A DNA stretch of 64,000 bases from Psococerastis gibbosa (lineage: Eukaryota; Arthropoda; Insecta; Psocodea; Psocidae). The position numbers were made by a program, and so were the translations under genes. The notes under the pieces are model-generated. The model worked only from the letters and a program-made list of their open reading frames with translations, was not told the DNA's origin and ran no database searches. The stretch is taken from positions 9,914,855 through 9,978,854 of the forward strand of contig OZ020491.1 of the NCBI GenBank assembly GCA_963971405.1, in the 5' to 3' direction. Within the stretch, counting starts at the first letter, position 1; each line of letters starts with the position of its first letter. Below are positions 32,922 through 42,460 of this stretch, piece by piece.

Positions 32922-33250
32922 TCGACTTCGATGCCAAGGTGGTAGTGAACCTGTGCGAGTCTCTATACGCCAGGCGATCGGGGACGTGCCGTAACTCATC
33001 AAAATTATCAACTTATTTATTGGGGTGACTGAAGAGGTCAATCGGATACATTCATTAACTTGTTTATAAGAGATATAAACATTTAAAAAAAATCTTAGGG
33101 GAGATAGAAGGGCAGAAAGCTCCCGGTAGAAGAACATCCTGGTTGAAAAACCTGAGGCCATGGTTTGGCAACTTGACAACTTCCCTTTTCAGAGCAGCAG
33201 TTTCCATGGTCCAAATCTATAATCTTTGATAGAAGAAGCATTAAAAGAAG
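32922..33250 (+). repeat. S2 core joined to SWLKN LINE tail
   Basis: The S2 core is at 32922-33071 (ATCGACTTCGATGCCAAGGT ... AATCGGATACATTCATTAAC). After a short A-rich link, the plus frame reads APGRRTSWLKNLRPWFGNLT, TSLFRAAVSMVQI, and ends GCATTAAAAGAAGAAGAA. This is the same core-plus-LINE-tail order as at 18735-19150. Confidence 0.8.
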
Positions 33251-33301
33251 AAGAATTATAAAGAGGTAAATAAGTGGCACGATGGGACCCCAATTTTTGC
33301 G

Positions 33302-33640
33302 AACTTATCACTTGTCTTTGGCTACCATTTCAGTGAGCATTCGACGTGATGTTCTCCGTTTAGAGAAGGCCCCATCAACAACTACAACAACCTGAGCACC
33401 ATTTTGAGTTGCATTAATCCGTTCTTCTGGCTTATTTTCTTCTTCGACAGCTTCTTCTTTATCTTCTTCTTCATTCGCATTAGCTCCTTACTCATCCGGT
33501 TTAATAAGGCCATCGTTTTCTCCAGCTTCCTGGACTCCTTCCAGCCAAGAATGGAAAAAGGGAACATTTCTTTCTTTTACCGAAGCTTTGTTGCTTATAA
33601 ATTGCTCCTCTTCCTTTACTCAAGTCCAGATCAACTCACT
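33302..33640 (-). pseudogene. Unidentified protein-like fragment with one in-frame stop
   Basis: On the minus strand a frame of about 105 codons reads VKEEEQFISNKASVKERNVP, FFHSWLEGVQEAGENDGLIK, PDE, a TAA stop, GANANEEEDKEEAVEEENKP, EERINATQNGAQVVVVVDGA, FSKRRTSRRMLTEMVAKDK, stop. The mix of acidic clusters, a hydrophobic VVVVV strand and a basic KRRTSRR patch looks like real protein rather than chance AT-rich translation. It matches no family I recognise. No splice sites are convincing, so I call it a decayed exon or retrocopy. It could instead belong to a mobile-element gene. Confidence 0.4.
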
Positions 33641-35107
33641 AACCGCCTAACACAATTACCAAATCCCATTAGACGAGTAAGTGAGACAAGTCTGATAAGT
33701 TACTGGCAATTTCAATCATGTACACGGTCATTGTATATCAAACATAGCTATACATTGGATGCACAATGTTTTTAGATTGGCTACAGGTACAGTACCGATA
33801 AGAAGCACTGTATTTACACAAGCTATATATGGCAGTAAAATAAAATCATTGCCGCCTAGTCTATTTCTCACACGCCCTTTATTAAGACGTCAACGTATAA
33901 AACCGTTACAGAATCGTAAAACCCTACGGTCTGCTGAATATTTTAATCAGTCGATGGCAACACCAAAAACGTTGAGTATACTATCACTCAAAGTAAATTT
34001 TCTTTATTTACAGTATTCATCACAGCATATTTACAGGTCTACCTCACTCATCGAAACTTTCATAGGATGGTCGGAAGTCGGAACCCGTTAGAAGTTGAAA
34101 GCAGATAATCTCAGCATTCCAAACTAATCATCTCGAGAAGTCGTGTCGAAGATATAGAAACAACTGTGGGGGACCGCGTCTTATTTATATACATGTCCCT
34201 GTGACCTATGACCCATACTCTAGGACAGACCCCTCCCTCGCCAATTAGGCGGAAAAATTTATGCAAAAGTGGGTAGACATGTATCATACTATAGTTGGGA
34301 CATGGAGAATCCATCATTCTTTAAGGACTGCAGTGACAGCCGACGCACCTTTGTGCCATTTTTCCGTAATGGAGGTGTGAATTTATAGTGTTGTCAAAAT
34401 CCACCAAACGGCGCCTCACCGACTTACTACGTGCACTCTTTAAGTAGTAGAATTCAAAAATAGAAAGTAGGTACGGTAACTTTTTACATTGTAGGCATAA
34501 ATGCGTATGCTCATGTTTCTATCCAGGAAATTGCAGAGAAAAAGATTCATGAAGAAACCGGTTGTTTCAAAAAATAAGTAATTAGGAAACCTACCTAATA
34601 CTGGTAATTGTAAGAGTGAGCCGAATGGACCAAAATGTGCAAATATGGAAAATAAAGACAATTTCTTTCTTTCTTTCTTTGGGTAGAATAGTAGAGGGTT
34701 GTCTTCAAAGATGAATGGATGAGGAGAAGATGGAAAAAATTGCTGCCAACCAATTGATATATTGCGACTAAAGAAGAAAACTAGCGGTACATTATTGTGC
34801 CATAATATCTATCTGTTAGCTCAAATGATTTAAATCCATTTATTTATAGTTCAATTTTAGTTATAGTTTAATTTGCCAATTGCGAATCGCGAAAAACTTC
34901 GAATTGCCAATCTTCAAGATAATCCAATTCCACCTCTCTCCCCTTCGCGACGCCTCCATCCGCAAGTCCCAAAATACTCCCAAAGAGTAAGGGATGAATT
35001 TTAAGGCCTGATGTACAAAAACTATTTTTTCGCCGGTGACACGCTGGAAAATTGGGGCAAATGTGTTGGTGCAGAACCAATGAGTCTGCTTCAGAGAATA
35101 TTGAAGA
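33641..35107. other. No recognised feature; short CTTT repeat
   Basis: 34664-34680 is (CTTT)n. Open frames in 33759-34091 and elsewhere have no motif support. AT-rich. Confidence 0.35.
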
Positions 35108-35230
35108 AACTGGACTTGGTGGGATTTGAACCCACGATCTTAGCCTAACTGGGGCATCGTTTTAACCATTGGTTCGAATCCCGCCAGGTTCAGGTTTTTT
35201 CTATATCCTCCAATTTTGGTTATGACGAGG
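35108..35230. repeat. tRNA-like palindromic repeat, second copy
   Basis: CTGGACTTGGTGGGATTTGA, ACCCACGATCTTAG on the left and TTGGTTCGAATCCCGCCAGG, TTTTCTATATCCTCCAATTT on the right. A good B box is readable on each strand: GGTTCGAATCC on plus and GGGTTCAAATCC on minus. It matches the arms of 5132-5512. Too short and symmetric to be a working tRNA gene. Confidence 0.6.
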
Positions 35231-35589
35231 AGGTTGCAACCTCTTCAACCAAAGTTAGTTTACTTTAATGTCAGTGTAATATCCAACATATATATATACC
35301 ATATAATACTGCAATATATAGGTACCGAAGACTCTACTACAGAAGATTTCTCACACTCTACTGACGCTGAGGTTTCAGAAAACCGACCACTACGGTAAAA
35401 CTACGCTGAGTTGAGTCATAAATCACAGCAAAAAATCACGGTAAGTTGACTGAGGCATACTGTGCAAGTGTTCCGCGATTAACAGTCACCTTAAAAAATA
35501 TAAATACGATAGCTCACATGACATATATCATTATTTTGGAAGCTGACTGTTGTTTGCGTGCATCAGCCAACTTACCATGATTTCTCTGC

Positions 35590-36240
35590 TGCGACGTGTA
35601 GCTCAGCTATAGCGAGGACTGAGTGAGGTGCGTCTGTTTGTCGAAGCAGCCATTCACTCCCCCCCCCCCCCATTTGCTCCCATGACTGATTTCTCAGCGT
35701 GCCACACGCGACAAAATCGTCCTTGCTTACAGGGCCTTAGGCCGACAGCAACAGCGCAGGTGCCATGGGAACACCTGGGTTGGCCATTGGTTGGTGCAAA
35801 AAAACAGTCTTCTGAACGCACTTCAAATGATTTCTAGATCACTGGTGTGTCACTGGAGCTGGTGTGTCGAGGGGAAAAACAGTGCACAAGCTTGAGGCTA
35901 GCGACAAGCCAGCGACAGACAGAAATCTGCTGAAGTGGACTCTAGGGTTTTGCACCCATGACAAATTTCTCAGCTGGATTACCGGCATTCGAATCGCCTC
36001 AAATCGATCATCTGGCGTCGGAGGAGGCTGGTGGTAGCACCATTCTGACCTCGATGGCGGTGACATATGAGCGGTTGGTGGCTCCACGCCTCCGTCACCG
36101 TGTCGATAAGATGCCACGGTGCCATCAGATTCTGGTGTTACCATTAATTCGGGCATTTGTCGGCGTCCTGGTGACAGCTGGCAAAGTGGATCCATTAAAG
36201 AGTGACGTAGCCGTGGTGGGAGCGGCTTGGTAGGGTTTGC
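35590..36240. other. GC-rich anomalous segment, unclassified
   Basis: Base composition rises clearly above the surroundings, with overlapping open frames on both strands (156 codons minus at 35839-36309, 91 codons plus at 35958-36233). Neither shows a known domain. The phrases ATGACTGATTTCTCAG (35684) and ATGACAAATTTCTCAG (35959) hint at an internal duplication. It could be a decayed retroelement body or exon material. It abuts an S2 copy. Confidence 0.35.
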
Positions 36241-36272
36241 TGGATGAACAAATAAACGGGAATTGAAACAAT

Positions 36273-36420
36273 GATCGACTTCGATGGCAAGGTGGTAGCG
36301 CGCTTGCAAGTATCTACATATGCCATAAGATCGAAGGCATGTCGTAACTCAACACGGGTGCTAACCTACAGAGGCGCCTGAAGAGGTAAATTGGATACAT
36401 TCATTTAATTGTCTGTATTC
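36273..36420 (+). repeat. S2 core without LINE tail
   Basis: GATCGACTTCGATGGCAAGG, CATGTCGTAACTCAACACGG, TACAGAGGCGCCTGAAGAGG, ATACATTCATTTAATTGTCT. It ends at the point where other copies join the LINE tail, followed by a T10 run. Confidence 0.8.
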
Positions 36421-36852
36421 AAGAACCTTTTTTTTTTTAAGGAAAAAGAATAACGGTGTGATTTATAAACAAATAAAAAGGTGGAAGCCAATTTTCGATC
36501 CTTCTTAGAAAACTTAGTAACTTCATTTTTTCACGCACACACTGTAGCCAAACAGTGTTAGTATACTATGTATCAAATTGTAGAGGAGCATTTCTTCTCC
36601 TACTCTCACTCTCATTTATGGCGCTATGTTCGATGATTTTTTATCAATTGTACAAAAAAAGTGTGTGTAATTTGTTGTTGTTTCAATTTGACAACATAAG
36701 AAAATTTTCCAAAAACAGTTTGCAAACTAAAGATGGAGTGAAGGGAAAAGCGCGGGGTAGCTGTAAGGCTGATTTAGTGGGGTCTGCTTTCTGATCGTCC
36801 GTCAGCCCCCACGAGGCTCCACATCGCTCAAAGTGATGCATGGCCTCACAAC
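36421..36852. other. No recognised feature
   Basis: AT-rich. No supported frame or repeat. Confidence 0.35.
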
Positions 36853-37169
36853 TTCATCTGCCCAGCTGCCAAAAAGTCTTTCGCTCCGTCTCCAAAGACT
36901 TCTTCCGTCTGTGAGGAGACAGCTCTCGCCTTTGCTACCAACCCCATTCATACACTCGCTGGTCTTTTGAGAATGATGGGAGTCGGCAAGCTTGTGAGGC
37001 GGTTGTTGAGGGGCTCCATTAGTTCATCTGCCCAGCTGCCAAAAAGTCTTTCGCTCCGTCTGTGAGGGACAGCTCTCGCCTTTGCTACCAACCCCATTCA
37101 TATACACGATGGTCTTTTTTAGCATGATGGGAGTCGGCAAGTGTGTGAGACGGTTATTGGGAGGCTAAG
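36853..37169. repeat. Two-unit tandem duplication (170 and ~147 bp)
   Basis: Units start TTCATCTGCCCAGCTGCCAA at 36853 and 37023 and share CAGCTCTCGCCTTTGCTACC and ATGATGGGAGTCGGCAAG. The second lacks a 19-bp piece (CCAAAGACTTCTTCCGTCT), which looks like a small insertion or duplication within unit 1. GC content is above background. Origin unknown. Confidence 0.85.
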
Positions 37170-37195
37170 CTAAGGGGACCCACAATATCTTCTAC

Positions 37196-37398
37196 TTAAA
37201 TAAATAAATAAATAATTACTTTAGTTCTATTACTAAGCCAACCTAGCGGAGTTAAGTTTCTCTTACACTCAACTAGGAAGGCCCGGGACCGCTTGCTGTA
37301 CATGCCTTCCGATGCATGGCAAGAAAATGTAGTAAATGTAGGATTCAAACCAACAACCTTTCAGGTGAAAGTTGGAGTCTGTACCACCACTCTACATG
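37196..37398 (-). mobile_element. SINE-1 copy
   Basis: The plus strand begins with an AAAT-rich tail, then TACTAAGCCAACCTAGCGGA, AAGGCCCGGGACCGCTTGCT, AACAACCTTTCAGGTGAAAG and CACTCTACATG. The B box (inverse) is altered (GGATTCAAACC). A small block around the GGGCTATAAAGCCC motif is lost. Confidence 0.88.
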
Positions 37399-37914
37399 AA
37401 ATATTTAGTTGTCAAAAGAATTTCATTTTGTCTTCAAATACTTCTTCAGTTTACGTGAAGAGAGCTCTGGCTCGTGTTTTAATTACTCCTCACCCCCCCC
37501 CCCCTCCATCATTGGTACACTATCTGGCCTGATATGTAACTAAGCTAAGGGGACAAATGATTAGATTATACCGATGAAAAACATAGTCCAGCATAGGATA
37601 GCCTAAGTCCAGGGGCAAACACAGCTATCTCAGCTAAGGTGTAACCGGAGGAACTATGTAAATACTGTCGACACATAAGGTTCTCAGTGGTCAACCTGAA
37701 ATTCAATTACCCTTTCAAGTCTGGGGTTTCAACACGGTTTTGCATGTTTAAGTAAAGCACCCTTCGGTTTTTTTGGCAAACTGAAAATTCTGACCCTATT
37801 TTGATTCATCCCTTTCCGTTTCACATTCTTTTTGTTTGTTAGTTAGGTCTGTCGCCCACTTCATGTTCCGTGTTTATTGTCTTCGTGGTGAATGTTTTTA
37901 TCTTCCTCTTCTCT

Positions 37915-38145
37915 CTTAGTGCCATGTGCGCAGCGTGAGGGAGTCGCCTCGGATCCATTTCTTGTACTCGACCCTGTCGGACGCTAACGTCTTGGGCTCG
38001 GGTTTTTCCTCTTGCTCCGGCGAGTTGTTAAATTCTTTCCTCAAGGGTTGTCTTCGGTCTGCCGATGCGTCTTGTACCTTGTGGTCTTACTTCCGCCAAC
38101 CTCCGGGTGGTCCTATTCTCATCCATCCTTTGGACCAAACCTTTT
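37915..38145 (-). mobile_element. LINE 3'-end fragment
   Basis: The minus strand reads VQRMDENRTTRRLAEVRPQG, TRRIGRPKTTLEERI, stop, QLAGARGK with shifted frames. It is homologous to 17697-18015 (same DENRT...LAE...GRP.TTLEERI). The tail at low coordinates is CTTCCTCTTCTCTCTTAG (AAG-like on minus). The 5' truncation point is near 38145. No certain target duplication. Confidence 0.8.
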
Positions 38146-38510
38146 AAATGTTAAGCAGAGAATATATATATTTACGGTCTTCCATTTGTCCTATTCTATT
38201 TCTTCGGGATTAGGCCCCACAAGTCAAATGTATACGTACTGTATTGTATTGCATGTTAAAATACAAACGGAATGGGAAAACTTTTTCATTGGGTATGAGA
38301 AATCAGTTCGTATCAGTTCAATATCGGTATTAGAATCATAAATGGGGTGTCATAAAATAGCAGAAATGTTGATCTACATTGCTAGACATGTTTTGTGTGG
38401 TCGTCATTACAATTGATAGGCCTGTTGTGCTGACAAGGTTCCCTGAAGTATTAAAAGACTTGTAACGGTTGAGAAGAAGAGAGAGAGCAGCTGCAAGATG
38501 TGATTAGGGT

Positions 38511-38635
38511 CAGGCCCGTACCCAAGGGGGGGGGGGGGGAAGGGGGCCGTGGCCCCCCCCCCCTTAATTTGATAAAAAATAATAAATAATGTAAGAGTTA
38601 TAGCTATAACTACTAAAATCCTAGGTACGGGCCTG
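38511..38635. mobile_element. hAT-like MITE (125 bp)
   Basis: Ends CAGGCCCGTACCCAAG and CTAGGTACGGGCCTG; flanks ATTAGGGT (38503-38510) and ATTAGGAT (38636-38643), 7 of 8. It starts with a long G run (about 15) followed by C10 across a GGCCGTGGCC palindrome. Confidence 0.88.
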
Positions 38636-38643
38636 ATTAGGAT

Positions 38644-39164
38644 AAATGTTTCATATTGTATTATAATGTGTAGACTATACGAATATTAATCAAAAGTCCT
38701 TTTATTTGGTTCAACCTTCTGGTCAAATAGACTGTAACAGGCCAGTATTAACTTGAATAGACAAAATCTGTAATAACCTGCATAGTAAATTTAATAAAAA
38801 AATCGATAAAAGCACCTGATTGAGTGCCAATTTTCTACGTTCCACATCCTCTAAATAGAATCAATAATTCAAAATCAGTTTGATTGCAAAAGTCATAAAA
38901 TTTGGTTCCGACCCTGACAAACCACATAATAAAATCAACGTAGCGTATCCGGTTTATTCTATATGAACGAAAAGGCAAGTCTCAATCATATAAATCAAGT
39001 GGGTTCTTAGCATATGTGATATAGTCTACAGGTAGGAATGAATCCTCCTAAATCAACGCCCAATTTCAAGCACATGAAAGGCTGAACTGTTAGAGAAAGG
39101 AGAGGGGACATTCCGATCCGTGTGAATTTTATCCAATCGGAAAGGGTGTAATCAAGATTTTATT
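38644..39164. other. No recognised feature
   Basis: AT-rich spacer. Nothing supported. Confidence 0.4.
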
Positions 39165-39345
39165 AAGGTCCGTAGTAGTCCAGTAGGTAGAGAAGTGCGC
39201 AATGAAACAGAAGGTTGAGGTTCGAAACTGGACATAAAAGGAAACTTTTTCCAGCCACCCTAAGGAGTATCCTACGCACATTGACGGAGGAAAATGCGGC
39301 TACCAGACGTTTGCTGACTCCTACATAGTAGACGTGCTGGTCAAG
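39165..39345 (+). repeat. tRNA-headed SINE-like repeat
   Basis: TAGTCCAGTAGGTAGAGAAG is an A-box/D-arm match and GAGGTTCGAAACTGG a B-box match 36 bp on, in tRNA-like spacing. The body includes GACTCCTACATAGTAGACGT and an A-rich end (AAGAGAAAGAAACAAATAGA). Only copy in the window, so family status is uncertain. Confidence 0.5.
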
Positions 39346-39390
39346 AGAAAGAAACAAATAGAAGAAAGAGAATTGTCTTTATTTTTCAAA

Positions 39391-39460
39391 TTGGCTGAGT
39401 GTGGGACTCAAACCAACATCCTTTCAGGTGAAAGTTGGAGTTTGTACCACTACTCAACAT
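39391..39460 (-). mobile_element. SINE-1 head fragment
   Basis: Plus-strand text GTGTGGGACTCAAACCAACA, CCTTTCAGGTGAAAGTTGGA, TACCACTACTCAACAT is the inverted tRNA-like head only. Truncated at the body. Confidence 0.78.
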
Positions 39461-39485
39461 AAGCGATATCGGTATTTTCCCATTT

Positions 39486-39503
39486 AGTAGTAGTAGTAGT
39501 AGT
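39486..39503 (+). repeat. (TAG)n microsatellite
   Basis: Six TAG units near the boundary between the SINE-1 head and R3. Confidence 0.85.
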
Positions 39504-39519
39504 GTTCGTCGGGTTAATA

Positions 39520-39762
39520 CCGACTTAGGTCTCATATTTGGGCCCCGACTAGACTGTCCTATGCCAGCCCATAGGACAGTGGACCTCCTGATTATAGTGG
39601 ATTCCGAACCACTTGGGAAACACAGTGAAGTCACACGATTAGTTCGGAGGTGACCAGGACAAGTCCTACCATGTTTCCCTACCGGCACTGTGCACACGAC
39701 CAAGTTATCTACAGCTTTGAACCTGCCCTGGTCCGCTGGATTCAACTTGGTATGGCGGACGG
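39520..39762 (-). repeat. R3 dispersed repeat
   Basis: Inverse of R3: GACCTCCTGATTATAGTGGA, TTCCGAACCACTTGGGAAAC, TTCGGAGGTGACCAGGAC, ATGTTTCCCTACCGGCACTG, GTCCGCTGGATTCAACTTGG. It adds the 5' part also present at 44617 (CCAAGTTGAATCCA). Confidence 0.75.
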
Positions 39763-40617
39763 CTCTATTTTCCCATTTACTTCCTACTATTGATTTTTCT
39801 ATTAGAAGTTTCAAATAGACTAAGGCTCCTGCCCTGCCTCACCAAAATGTTTCCCATAACGGCGAAAGTGCTGAAAATAACATATATTAACTATTTAAAA
39901 CTAGACTTATTGGTCAGCACTTTCCTTCCACCGAAACAAAAACCTAGATTAAGGCTACTGACACAGTCTGCATCTTGCAATAAAGGATCATAAGCTTAAC
40001 AACACAATAAATTACTACAAAATAAATTATCATAAGACATGACAAAAATGAATTAAAATTCACAATGTTGGCCTGCCATCTTTTTATTATTTACAGAAAT
40101 TGCGAAAAGCTTAAAAAAGATGTTCGCGAATTTGCCAAACGGTCTGGAGCGATCCCGTCAAAGAAGTTGCCAAAACGATCTTCTAGTTCATTATTCCATC
40201 TTAACTCACACTTATCTCTCCGACTATTTCTTATTTTGGAATATCTAGACTACTGTACTTAAGACAAACGAGGTCGCGTCGACGAAAAAGAGACAATTTT
40301 TTATCAAAATAGTACTGGAGATAGTGGCTATATACAGTATAATGAGATTGTCAATAAGAAAACTACAACAAAGCATTATCATTTTGATGAAAAACAGCAA
40401 TATTGTACTTCGGGGCATCGGATTATTGCTCAATATCGTTGAGCATCTTTATAGTTATTCGGAAGGTCAATATCATTTGTATATAGACTACTCTCAGAAA
40501 AGAACTAGTAGTAGTATTTAGCAATTTATCGGGCAATATAATTTCTCAATGGCAAGTTTTTCTGCTTTGAAATGTTACAGTATTGTAATTTTTGTAATTT
40601 TTTGAAGTTTTTTTTTA
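39763..40617. other. No recognised feature
   Basis: AT-rich with chance frames. No repeat match in the window. Confidence 0.35.
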
Positions 40618-40790
40618 TAGATCCAAGTCTACTTATGGCCCATAGGTCCCTTGTCCAATGCCAACCAATGTCAACGACCCCATGGAATTCGGACACTATT
40701 TGTACTGTTTCCGTATGTATTCATGGCATATTGGTATACGTTCTCGAAGTCAACCTACACCAGCTACAAGCGATAATGGACAATTATTAA
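40618..40790 (-). repeat. R5 dispersed repeat
   Basis: CTACTTATGGCCCATAGGTC, TTGTCCAATGCCAACCAATG, ATTCATGGCATATTGGTATA, CAACCTACACCAGCTACAAG, CGATAATGGACAA. Reading minus, it ends in GGATCTATAAAAAAAAAC. It touches the inverted repeat that starts at 40784. Confidence 0.78.
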
Positions 40791-40973
40791 TAACTTTATA
40801 TATAAAAAACAAAATTGCACTTAATTCCACAACATAAATGTTTTAATGACAGCTGTTTCTGCTTCTGTTTCTGTAGTCTGAAGATGGTGTTACACCGAAA
40901 CAGCTGTCATTAAAAAATTTATGTTGTGGAATTAAGTGCAATTTTTGTTTTTTATGTATAAAGTTATTAATAA
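40784..40973. repeat. Long inverted repeat around a hammerhead-like core
   Basis: Arms of about 76 bp (40784-40859 and 40897-40973) are almost perfectly complementary. The 37-bp loop holds CTGAAGA, then TGGTGTTACACC (a short stem), then GAAAC. CTGAAGA fits the CUGANGA box and GAAA the second hammerhead core box. The arm segment AATGACAGCTG/CAGCTGTCATT would be stem III, followed by TT. A one-base bulge (T) precedes stem II and stem I is weak. Such motifs are known at the ends of Penelope-like elements and retrozymes. Catalysis is not shown. Confidence 0.6.
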
Positions 40974-41060
40974 TGTTTCACTTCCACGAAGTCACTGAAG
41001 AAACTCTCTCATGGATAATGGACAATCCCGCCAAATCCAGTTATTACCCTATATCCTCAA

Positions 41061-41280
41061 GAAATGTAGCGTAGTGGTACGGACTCTAACTTTCACCCGA
41101 AAGGTTGTTGGTTCGAGTCCCACACTAGCTACATTTTCTGGCCATGCTTCGCAGGGTAAGTAAAGCAGGCGGTCCCGGGCCTTTCTAGTTGAGTTTAAGA
41201 GTTGGCTTTATAGCCCTAACTCCGCTAGGTTGGCTTAGTAATAGATACAACAAAAAGTCCTAAAAACGTCCTTATTTATA
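41061..41280 (+). mobile_element. SINE-1 copy, nearly intact
   Basis: ATGTAGCGTAGTGGTACGGA (A box intact), CTTTCACCCGAAAGGTTG, GGTTCGAGTCC (B box intact), then body, GGCTTTATAGCCCTAACTCC and the tail ACAACAAAAAGTCCTAAAAA with CGTCCTTATTTATA. A partial duplication of the tail is visible. Confidence 0.92.
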
Positions 41281-41734
41281 TCCTCTAATTTCTGGGATCA
41301 CGGTAAGATCGGATGTGACGTCGCTTGTTTGAAGAGATCGTTAAGAAAACTCTGGGTGTGAGGCTCTCTCTACGGAAGAAGACTTTTTCCTATTATTTCG
41401 TCGTATAAGGCCAATAAGAAAAGCTCCCTTCTGCGGTGAATTCGGCACTGACAAAGTCTTCTTAGCGATCCCATCAGAAAATGATGTCAAATGTAATATT
41501 ACATAATAAAAATTTTATGGATCATTGTGTGTCGATTCCAATTCCGAATAAAATCGAGTCTTTAGATCCGATTTCATTCACGTATTAAATCCATGGGTTT
41601 CTGTCCGTGGTTCCAAAAAAGAGTACCTAATTGGTCGGAATTGTTTAACTTAATCCAAAGGTAGACTCGTATCTGTACTGGGTTAAGTCATGCTTTCACC
41701 TTTTCATTGGGTCAATGGTAAGCTTTTCTCAGCT

Positions 41735-41912
41735 TGTCCATTATCGCTTGCAGCCGGTGTAGATTGACATATACCAGTTTGCCAACGGCCAAAAATGCAT
41801 ACAAAAACAATACAAATAATGTCCGAAATCCATAGGGTCGTTGGCATTGGACAAGGGACCTATAGGCCACTATGATTTGGCCTGGGTCCATTAAAAGTCC
41901 TTAAAAATAACC
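41735..41912 (+). repeat. R5 dispersed repeat, full-length
   Basis: Starts TTGTCCATTATCGCTTGCAG, then GTTTGCCAACGGCC, ATGTCCGAAATCCATAGGGT, CGTTGGCATTGGACAAGGGA, CTATGATTTGGCCTGGGTCC and ends ATTAAAAGTCCTTAAAAATA. Best reference copy for the family. Confidence 0.8.
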
Positions 41913-41974
41913 TCTAATAGGTCGGAATTGTATTACTTGATCCAATCCTGGGCGCCCGAGAAACATATATATAT

Positions 41975-42069
41975 AGCAAGTGATGGAGGGTGTAGAGGCC
42001 AATACATACGTGGAGCTGAAGAGGGCGTGGCGGGATCGAAGGGAGTGTAGGCATCGATGCCAGCCGGCT

Positions 42070-42071
<2 letters not shown>
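41975..42071 (+). mobile_element. Probable LINE C-terminal fragment
   Basis: The plus frame VMEGVEANTYVELKRAWRDR, RECRHRCQPAVR resembles the last residues of LINE ORF2 proteins (TYVELKR...DR..WR...QPA) and passes directly into the GAA array. As at 4213-4519, a LINE 3' end with an (AAG)n tail would explain the seed of the microsatellite. The 5' border and target duplication are not resolved. Confidence 0.5.
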
Positions 42072-42100
<29 letters not shown>

Positions 42101-42374
42101 AAGAAGAAGTAGAAGAAGAAGAAGCAGAAGAAGAATAAGAAGAAGAAGTAGAAGAAGAAGAAGCAGAAGAAGAATAAGAAGAAGAAGAAAAAGAAGAAGA
42201 AGAAGAAGAACATGGTGATGATGATGATGGTGATGATGATGAAGATGAAGACGAAGAAGATGATGATGATGATGAAGAAGATGAAGAAGAAGAAGATGTA
42301 GAAGAAGGTGTAGAAGAAGAAACTGAAGAAGGAGAAGAAGATGTAGAAGAAGAAAATGAAGAAGAAGAAGATGG

Positions 42375-42420
<46 letters not shown>

Positions 42421-42460
42421 GATGAAGACGAAGAAGATGATGATGATGAAGAAGAAGAAT
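42072..42460 (+). repeat. (GAA)n/(GAT)n microsatellite, ~390 bp
   Basis: Long imperfect trinucleotide array: mostly GAA to about 42208, then mixed GAT and GAA, with a (GAT)n run at 42370-42420. It translates as poly-Ser, poly-Glu, poly-Met or poly-Phe/Ile according to frame, generating long but meaningless open frames on both strands. Confidence 0.95.

Noticed and set aside
35839..36309. 156-codon minus-strand frame as a protein gene
   Set aside because: It overlaps an S2 repeat at its start, competes with an open frame on the other strand, and has no recognisable domain. Reported only as a GC-rich segment.
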